From Lachnospiraceae bacterium UBA3711 (lineage in GTDB: Bacteria; Bacillota; Clostridia; Lachnospirales; Lachnospiraceae): a stretch of DNA of 10,915 nt. Positions 1 through 4,631 of the stretch are shown here, piece by piece. The DNA lies in NCBI GenBank assembly GCA_002371345.1, contig DFHY01000124.1, forward strand, positions 2,079 through 12,993, given 5' to 3'. Both the position numbers and the translations under genes were made by a program. The notes under the pieces are model-generated. The model made no database searches and had not been told where the DNA came from. It was given only the letters and a program-made list of their open reading frames with translations. Every line of letters starts with the position of its first letter. Position 1 is the stretch's first letter.

Positions 1-1010
1 AAGTAGGTCTCGTATGCAGCGTAGTCTTCCGGAGAAGCGACATACAGATACGGGAACAGAACATCGTTGAAGGTTCCGCCGAAGTCGGTGTAGTTGCCTT
101 TGATTGCGTTGTAGACCATCATGAATGCGAACAGCGGATCGCAGTAATGTCCGCCGGACTCACCGGCCATGGAGCCGTTCTCAAGTCTCTCGCCAAGGTC
201 CGGAAGGAAGTCGGTGGAAACGATAGCGATCTCACCGGTCTTTCCTGCCTTCTCAACAGCGCTGATAGCACCCTGCAGAGGCTCTCCGCCGCCGCCTGCC
301 GGGATCAGAGCATCCAGATCCGGATCCGCGCTCATCAGAGCGTCAGCAGCCTTCGCGCCGCCCTCAGAGGTGGTTCCTGCGTACTGCGGTTCGGACAGAG
401 CCGCCTGATCATCCGGATGAGCCTCGTTCCAGGCATCAACTCCGGCCTGATAGCCTTCCCATCTTCCAAGCCATGTCGCGTCTCCCTGCTCCCATCCGAT
501 AAGACCGATGTTTCTGCAGCCCTTGTCAAGAAGAATGTTCACAAGCTTCTCACCGTTCTCCGGCTCGTTCTCATGGACAGCGCCTACATAGTAGTCGGAA
601 GCCTTTGCCAGCTCATAGATGTCAGGGTTGTTCTCTTCGCTGATGATGCGGAAGAACTGAGCAAGGTATACACCGTTGTCGTTGCAGGTAGCGATCGCTG
701 AGGTCATCTCTGTATCTGCTGAGTTGCAGATGATGATGCCCTGGCAGCCGGCCGCGCAGAGCTGGTCAACGGAAGCGGTAACCTTCTCGGATACATGACC
801 CTGGTCTACGTACTGTACATCAACGCCAAGAGCCTCGGCGGCAGCGTCAAGGATCAGCTTGCACTGTGAACCAAGAACGTCAGTTGAACTCCAGATGGAG
901 ACACCGATCTTGATCGGCTCGTCAGCAGCCATGACCGGAGCCGCATTCACTCCGAGCAGCGAGGCAGCCATCGCTGCGCTCAGAATAACGCTTGTGATTT
1001 TCTTCTTCAT
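1..1010 (-). CDS. Sugar-type ABC transporter substrate-binding protein, 3' part beyond the window
   Basis: The reverse strand reads open for 336 codons from an ATG at 1010 to the window edge, so the C-terminus is missing. AAGGAGG at 1023-1017 sits 6 nt before the start. The N-terminus is a signal peptide: MKKK, a hydrophobic stretch to about residue 24, and a likely signal peptidase I site after A28 (P-V-M-A|A-D). The mature part starts with I-K-I-G-V-S and follows the type I periplasmic-binding fold (RbsB/Peripla_BP_4 class): G-I-I-I-C-N-S-A-D, N-I-G-L-I-G-W and A-I-V-S-T-D segments are the expected beta strands and loops. Proteins of this class capture a sugar or related solute outside the cell and hand it to an ABC permease; the permease genes would lie to the left. 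The ligand cannot be told. There is no lipobox: the first Cys is residue 50. Family is fairly sure, substrate unknown. Confidence 0.88.
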   Translation of the reverse strand, partial: MKKKITSVILSAAMAASLLGVNAAPVMAADEPIKIGVSIWSSTDVLGSQCKLILDAAAEALGVDVQYVDQGHVSEKVTASVDQLCAAGCQGIIICNSADTEMTSAIATCNDNGVYLAQFFRIISEENNPDIYELAKASDYYVGAVHENEPENGEKLVNILLDKGCRNIGLIGWEQGDATWLGRWEGYQAGVDAWNEAHPDDQAALSEPQYAGTTSEGGAKAADALMSADPDLDALIPAGGGGEPLQGAISAVEKAGKTGEIAIVSTDFLPDLGERLENGSMAGESGGHYCDPLFAFMMVYNAIKGNYTDFGGTFNDVLFPYLYVASPEDYAAYETY

Positions 1011-1053
1011 GTTTTTCCTCCTTAAAAGAATGAAAAGAAAAGTGGTTTACCCT

Positions 1054-1082
1054 GACTTGTTCTGTCCTTTTAAGAACAAGTC
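1054..1082 (-). repeat. Perfect 10-bp inverted repeat in the leader of the substrate-binding protein gene
   Basis: GACTTGTTCT (1054-1063) and AGAACAAGTC (1073-1082) are exact inverted copies with a 9-nt spacer. With the promoter proposed at 1121-1093, the repeat covers about +4 to +32 of the transcript. It could be a repressor operator just downstream of the start point, or an RNA hairpin in the 5' leader. Seen directly; the role is inference. Confidence 0.6.
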
Positions 1083-1092
1083 CGTTAGTTGT

Positions 1093-1121
1093 ACGGTACC
1101 ACTTCCCTTTATTCTTGTCAA
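1093..1121 (-). promoter_or_regulatory. Probable sigma-A promoter of the substrate-binding protein gene
   Basis: A perfect -35 box TTGACA (1121-1116), a 17-nt spacer and a -10 box TACCGT (1098-1093) preceded by TG one base upstream, which makes an extended -10. The -10 box itself matches the consensus only at positions 1, 2 and 6, so the promoter may be regulated or weak. It leaves a leader of about 75 nt before the ATG at 1010. Confidence 0.55.
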
Positions 1122-1144
1122 TCTGTAAATGTACAATTCGTTGG

Positions 1145-1178
1145 TATGCACAGAACACGGTGTGTTTTTTTGTGCATA
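1145..1178. repeat. Imperfect hairpin between the metal transporter and the sugar-binding gene
   Basis: TATGCACA (1145-1152) pairs with TGTGCATA (1171-1178), and inside it AACAC (1154-1158) pairs with GTGTT (1162-1166) around a 3-nt loop. It lies after the transporter gene and just upstream of the next -35 box. Neither strand has a T-run directly after the stem, so it is a poor intrinsic terminator. The rest of 1011-1296 holds only the promoter and leader of the left-hand gene and a 12-bp palindrome (CCGCAGCTGCGG, 1202-1213); I see no gene there. Confidence 0.4.
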
Positions 1179-1296
1179 TTTCCTACGCCGTCAATTTTGC
1201 ACCGCAGCTGCGGCCTCTCCAAGAACACTGAAACCGGGATCCGCAGCCGGTTCATGCCTATGTTCGCCGATATCGGATATCCGCAGCAATTCATGC

Positions 1297-2478
1297 TCAG
1301 GATTCACTGAAGTCGGTATCCATCGCTATCTGCGGTGTGTAATCCGGATACATGGCGGTCACTTCCCGGCATATCTGCTCATATACTTTGCCGCGGTCAT
1401 CCGCGTCAAAGCTGATCACAACATCGAAGCGTATAGTCTTCCGTTCCTCATTCACATAAAAACCGTGCATCTGAATCACATCCTTATAGCGCGATACCAT
1501 CTCCCTGATGCGCTCTTCCATGCGGAATGCTTCGTTATGCTTTGTATTGTATGAGTAGACCCCGATAGCAGTGAGTATGACATTATGCTCCTGCAGGACC
1601 TTTATCGTGATAGTCCGAAGCAGTTCGTCCAGCTCCGCCGCCGTACAGGTGTCCGGGACCTCTACATGAAGCGAGCCGTTAAATGTGTCCGGCCCGTAAT
1701 TGTTCAGGACCAGGTCATACACTCCCCTGACCTGCGGAAATGAATTAACCGTCTCCTTGATGCCCCGCGCAAGCTCAGAGTCCGCCCTCTCACCCAACAG
1801 CTGGGATATAGTCTCTCTGAGCATATCCACGCCTGACTTGATAATAACAATTGATATGACCGCGGCGAGCCAGGCTTCCAGAGAAACCTTCGATACAATG
1901 TAGATAATGGCGGCGACAAGCGTCGAAGCGGAGATGATGGAATCCATCAGCGCGTCCTTCCCCGAATTGATCAGGGAATCGGAGTTCACCTTCTCACCGA
2001 TTCTTTTGACATACCTGCCGAGAAGGATCTTCACAAGAACCGCGGCGGCAACGATCACGAGCGACGCCGTGCTGTAGTCCGGCGTCTTCGGATCAATTAT
2101 CTTCCTGATTGACTCCATAAATGACGTAAGTCCCGCATACATCACAAGGACCGCTATGATCATCGCGCTCAGGTATTCCACTCTTCCGTGTCCGAATGGA
2201 TGTTTGCGGTCCGGCTGTTTCTGCGCCAGTTTGGTTCCTATGATAGTGACCAGAGAAGAACCGGCATCCGAAATATTGTTTACGGCGTCCAGCATGATAG
2301 CTATGGAGCCGGAAATAAATCCCACCACAGCCTTGAATATGGCAAGGAAAACATTCGCAAGGATTCCTATGACACTCGTCCTGACAATAGTTTTTCCCCT
2401 TGAGCGGGCCTCATCGAACGCCTTCTTCTCATGATTGTCCGCTGTTATCAGTTCACTGTATCCCTGAAGCTTATTCAT
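1297..2478 (-). CDS. Cation diffusion facilitator (CDF) metal exporter, manganese-like type
   Basis: The protein has about six membrane segments followed by a cytoplasmic C-terminal part. Residue numbers here count from the upstream ATG at 2523 (408 aa). D-A-V-N-N-I-S-D (79-86) in TM2 and K-D-A-L-M-D (189-194) in TM5 are the metal-site motifs, and H-P-F-G-H-G-R-V-E-Y (108-117) is the conserved CDF loop. CDF proteins export divalent metals in exchange for protons. The intramembrane set reads D79/N83/D190/D194, lacking the His of zinc exporters; this fits the MntE-like manganese group. Two C-terminal modules follow, at about 255-325 and 340-405, where CDFs usually have one. I start it at 2478 (M16, giving 393 aa) because GGAG at 2488-2485 is 6 nt ahead, whereas the ATG at 2523 has its nearest strong SD 23 nt away. 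Family is certain; metal specificity is inference. Confidence 0.9.
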   Translation of the reverse strand: MNKLQGYSELITADNHEKKAFDEARSRGKTIVRTSVIGILANVFLAIFKAVVGFISGSIAIMLDAVNNISDAGSSLVTIIGTKLAQKQPDRKHPFGHGRVEYLSAMIIAVLVMYAGLTSFMESIRKIIDPKTPDYSTASLVIVAAAVLVKILLGRYVKRIGEKVNSDSLINSGKDALMDSIISASTLVAAIIYIVSKVSLEAWLAAVISIVIIKSGVDMLRETISQLLGERADSELARGIKETVNSFPQVRGVYDLVLNNYGPDTFNGSLHVEVPDTCTAAELDELLRTITIKVLQEHNVILTAIGVYSYNTKHNEAFRMEERIREMVSRYKDVIQMHGFYVNEERKTIRFDVVISFDADDRGKVYEQICREVTAMYPDYTPQIAMDTDFSES

Positions 2479-2552
2479 AGCAATCTCCATTCCGCCGGTC
2501 TTGCCGGCGGCACAAATAGTCATGAAAGAGCATCTTTCACACTATACTCCTT
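2471..2552 (-). promoter_or_regulatory. Layered leader of the CDF gene: SD, nested short frames and a hairpin
   Basis: A strong AAGGAG (2552-2547) is set 6 nt before a GTG (2540) that opens a 6-codon frame ending in TGA at 2522-2520, overlapping the ATG at 2523. An ATG at 2533 opens a 20-codon frame whose TAA (2473-2471) overlaps the preferred CDF start at 2478. A perfect hairpin, CCGCCGG (2492-2498) with CCGGCGG (2504-2510) and a 5-nt loop, ends 3 nt before the CDF ribosome site at 2488-2485. Ribosomes reading the 20-codon frame would melt the hairpin and end at the CDF start. The layout is seen directly; translational coupling is inference. Confidence 0.45.
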
Positions 2553-2575
2553 CTTGTCAGATTAACACAGTTTTT

Positions 2576-2584
2576 ATCATAGCA
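2576..2584 (-). promoter_or_regulatory. Possible extended -10 promoter of the CDF gene
   Basis: TGCTATGAT reads as an extended -10 box (TG, one base, TATGAT). No good -35 box lies 16-18 nt upstream, which is tolerated for extended -10 promoters. It would start a leader of about 90 nt. Confidence 0.4.
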
Positions 2585-2601
2585 CATAAGCGCGCCAAAT
2601 T

Positions 2602-2616
2602 GTTCCTTCATGGAAC
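2602..2616. repeat. Short dyad between the divergent CDF and sigma-unit promoters
   Basis: GTTCC (2602-2606) and GGAAC (2612-2616) are inverted around TTCAT. The dyad lies between the candidate -10 of the leftward CDF gene (2576-2584) and the -35 of the rightward sigma unit (2634), where an operator could act on both. Five-base arms are short, so chance is a real option. Apart from this, the two promoters and the CDF leader, I see nothing else in 2553-2860. Confidence 0.3.
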
Positions 2617-2633
2617 GAACACATTTCTTTCAC

Positions 2634-2663
2634 TTGACCTTTCTTTCCGTTTCGATGTATTCT
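2634..2663 (+). promoter_or_regulatory. Probable sigma-A promoter of the small protein and sigma factor genes
   Basis: TTGACC (2634-2639), an 18-nt spacer and TATTCT (2658-2663). Both boxes are close to consensus. It leaves a leader of about 200 nt before the first gene at 2873, long enough for further control, though I recognise no riboswitch in it. Confidence 0.5.
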
Positions 2664-2872
2664 AGTGTTTAGAAATCGGGTTCTACACTTAATCTGAAGA
2701 AAAGTTTAATTTCTGTCATATTTTTTCTTAGCCTTTAGTGCTGCCGGATTCGTATTAATCTGTAAAGGTTTCTGCATTGATCGTTTATTCAGCAGGACCC
2801 GTGCACAGGAAACATCAGCAGAGTATGATATTCTCCGCATTTGCGGCAGTTTATATCCGGAAAGGAACTCCT

Positions 2873-3085
2873 ATGACAGAAAAGGTATTGAAAAGACTCT
2901 TTGATTATCAGAGATTTGCCCGGAACCAGAGGCTTGGCGCATTGATTGACGAGACAAGCAGCCGTCAGGTTTCTTCTCTCAGCGACAGTGAACTTTCATA
3001 TGTCAATGCTGCCGGCGTTCCGGAGATGATGAATCTCAGACCGAAGGGATCAGTTGACAGGGAAGATCCATGGAATCAAACATGA
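2873..3085 (+). CDS. Small hypothetical protein (70 aa) paired with a sigma factor
   Basis: An ATG at 2873 has AAAGGA at 2861-2866, 6 nt upstream, and the frame runs to a TGA at 3083-3085. The protein begins M-T-E-K-V-L-K-R-L-F-D-Y-Q-R-F-A and is amphipathic in its N-terminal 25 residues, then polar (S-L-S-D-S-E-L-S, V-N-A-A-G). It has no membrane segment, no signal peptide and no cysteine, so it should be cytosolic. Its last 16 bases overlap the sigma factor start at 3070, and its TGA overlaps the second ATG of that gene (ATGA at 3082), so the two are surely co-expressed and possibly translationally coupled. I do not recognise a named family. A role as modulator or partner of the sigma factor is inference from position only. 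Confidence 0.75.
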   Translation: MTEKVLKRLFDYQRFARNQRLGALIDETSSRQVSSLSDSELSYVNAAGVPEMMNLRPKGSVDREDPWNQT

Positions 3086-3552
3086 CCTATGAACAGGTAT
3101 ATCAGAACTACAGCAAGAAGGTGATGAGTTATATCCGGCCGAGGATCAACAATCCATCCGATGCGGAAGATCTTCATTCAGCTGTGTTTACAAAAGTATA
3201 CGAGAAGTTTTCTTCCTTTGACCAGACTAAAGCTTCCGTATCAACCTGGGTTTATACAATTGCCAGGAATACACTGATCGATTTCTTTCGGACCCGGAAG
3301 GTTATGGATGAGCTCGGGGACGAGGACATCGTCGAGGAGGACGCATTTCAGGGCATCCTGAATGAGGAAACGCTGAACGAGCTTGCATCCGCTCTCGAGA
3401 AGCTTCCGGAGAGAGAACGCGATCTGATCATACTTCACTACTATCATAACAGGCAGCTGAAGGAGATCGCGGTCAAGATGCATATGTCCTACAGCAACTG
3501 CAAGCTGGTACACAATAAGGCATTAATGAAGCTGCGGCAGTATCTCACATGA
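3070..3552 (+). CDS. RNA polymerase sigma-70 family factor, ECF-like
   Basis: A 160-residue protein with the two domains of an extracytoplasmic-function sigma factor. Region 2 covers about residues 8-77, with A-E-D-L-H-S-A-V-F (32-40), V-S-T-W-V-Y-T-I-A-R-N (57-67) and L-I-D-F-F-R (69-74) giving core binding and -10 melting. Region 4 covers about 103-158, with L-P-E-R-E-R-D-L-I-I-L (112-122), L-K-E-I-A (130-134) and a helix-turn-helix for -35 contact. An acidic linker (E-L-G-D-E-D-I-V-E-E-D) joins them. The ATG at 3070 has an AGGGA-type site about 6 nt upstream; an ATG at 3082 is an alternative. No anti-sigma gene follows: a terminator overlaps the stop codon and the next gene is convergent. 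The only partner is the 70-aa protein upstream. Target promoters are unknown. Confidence 0.9.
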   Translation: MESNMTYEQVYQNYSKKVMSYIRPRINNPSDAEDLHSAVFTKVYEKFSSFDQTKASVSTWVYTIARNTLIDFFRTRKVMDELGDEDIVEEDAFQGILNEETLNELASALEKLPERERDLIILHYYHNRQLKEIAVKMHMSYSNCKLVHNKALMKLRQYLT

Positions 3553-3569
3553 TACGCCGCAGCTTTTTT
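3530..3569 (+). terminator. Intrinsic terminator overlapping the sigma factor stop codon
   Basis: AGCTGCGGC (3530-3538) pairs with GCCGCAGCT (3556-3564), and GTATC (3540-3544) with GATAC (3551-3555), with one bulged A at 3539 and a 6-nt loop, followed by a run of T to 3569. The left arm codes for the last residues of the sigma factor, and the TGA at 3550-3552 straddles the loop and the right arm. Confidence 0.88.
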
Positions 3570-3572
3570 ATC

Positions 3573-4511
3573 TCATCTCAGGTTCTCGTATGTATAAACT
3601 CTCGTTCCGAGCGAATACGGCGTGAGCTGATAGCAATAGTAATTAATGAAGTTTGTGTATAGGGTGTTGGCGTGAGCCCTCCATACAAGGCGCGGCACGT
3701 TGTCGGCGTCATCATCGGGATAATAATTCTTAGGCATCTGGATAGAGATTCCTTTCTCAGTATCACGCCGGTATTCGTTCGCAAGCGTCAGGCGGTCATA
3801 CTCCGGATGTCCCATCACGAATATTCTGCGCCCGTTCCGCGACATCACAAGAAACACTCCCGCTTCCCTTGACTCAGCGAGAATAATCAGATCATCGCAC
3901 CTGAGAATGTCCTCCCTGCGCACCTCCGTCCACCGGCTGCTCGGAGCATAAAAGGTATCATCGAATCCCCTCACAAGAGGGATCTTCCTGTTCATCACCT
4001 TCGTCCTGTACAGCCCGAACAGCTTATATCCAAGCTCCTTCTTCGGAATACCGTAACGGTGATAGAGGGCAGCCTGCGCCCCCCAGCAAAGGTGCATCGT
4101 TGACGTCACATGATCATCTGTCCAGTCGAGGATATCACACAGTTCATCCCAGTAATCCACCTGTTCGAATTCCATCTGCTCAACAGGAGCCCCAGTGATG
4201 ATCATCCCGTCATAATAGTTGCCCCTGATCTCATCGAAGGTCTGATAGAACTTATTCAGGTGATTTGCCGCGGTATTCTTAGCCTCATGTGTGCTGGCGC
4301 ACATAAATGTAATATTGAGCTGAAGCGGAGTATTCGACAGCGAACGGAGCAGCTGTAGCTCCGTATCCTCCTTCAGCGGCATGAGATTCAGGATCAGGAT
4401 CTCAAGCGGCCTGATCTCCTGCAGATCAGCCTGATCCTCCTTCATAACAAATATGTTCTCTCTGTCAAGGATCTCCCTCGCCGGGAGGTCATTCTGAATC
4501 CGAATCGGCAT
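3573..4511 (-). CDS. metA: Homoserine O-acyltransferase, predicted acetyl-CoA specific
   Basis: A full-length 312-residue MetA-family enzyme that activates the hydroxyl of L-homoserine in methionine synthesis, in the cytosol. The catalytic Cys is C142 in H-L-C-W-G-A-Q-A-A-L-Y-H, and the other triad members are H235 and E237 in M-G-H-P-E-Y-D, the same numbers as in the E. coli enzyme. Residue 111 is Glu (G-A-P-V-E-Q-M-E). In this family Glu at 111 goes with acetyl-CoA use and Gly with succinyl-CoA, so the product is predicted to be O-acetylhomoserine despite the name MetA. The start at 4511 is preceded by a weak AGGCGGG site about 9 nt away. It lies 114 nt after ligA on the same strand. I see no SAM riboswitch or T-box in the gap. 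Its stop is only 3 nt beyond the convergent sigma terminator. Confidence 0.95.
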   Translation of the reverse strand: MPIRIQNDLPAREILDRENIFVMKEDQADLQEIRPLEILILNLMPLKEDTELQLLRSLSNTPLQLNITFMCASTHEAKNTAANHLNKFYQTFDEIRGNYYDGMIITGAPVEQMEFEQVDYWDELCDILDWTDDHVTSTMHLCWGAQAALYHRYGIPKKELGYKLFGLYRTKVMNRKIPLVRGFDDTFYAPSSRWTEVRREDILRCDDLIILAESREAGVFLVMSRNGRRIFVMGHPEYDRLTLANEYRRDTEKGISIQMPKNYYPDDDADNVPRLVWRAHANTLYTNFINYYCYQLTPYSLGTRVYTYENLR

Positions 4512-4562
4512 CCTTACTATCCCGCCTTTCTAACAATCATAAAAACATAAACAGTCCCACTG

Positions 4563-4631
4563 CTGCCGTATATGGCAAAAGCCGTCATAACGAGAGTTTC
4601 CCCGGCATGTATACGGCAGAAGCCATCATAA
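4563..4631. repeat. Imperfect 23-bp direct repeats and a 10-bp inverted repeat between ligA and metA
   Basis: The 23-bp stretches 4568-4590 and 4609-4631 agree at 20 positions, and all three differences are transitions. Their starts are 41 bp apart, and the second includes the ligA stop codon (4626-4628). In addition CTGCCGTATA (4563-4572) and TATACGGCAG (4610-4619) are exact inverted copies. No T-run follows on the minus strand, so it is not a standard terminator. It may be a paired operator for metA, an attenuator-like structure, or a local duplication of the end of ligA. Confidence 0.6.

Noticed and set aside
147..701. Long plus-strand open frame of 184 codons
   Set aside because: It is antisense to the substrate-binding protein, which has a signal peptide, a good ribosome site and a recognisable fold; the plus-strand frame has no family character.
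1120..1287. A frame of about 58 codons after the CDF stop, in the same frame on the minus strand (start near 1284)
   Set aside because: No ribosome site, odd composition (many Cys, Arg and Pro) and it runs into the promoter of the next gene. Read-through of the CDF TGA is not supported.
2479..2660. yybP-ykoY manganese riboswitch ahead of the CDF gene
   Set aside because: The leader is only about 90 nt and I see none of the conserved loops; only a simple hairpin and short frames are present.
4512..4625. SAM riboswitch or T-box ahead of metA
   Set aside because: The gap is 114 nt and lacks the core motifs of either; it holds the repeats reported above.
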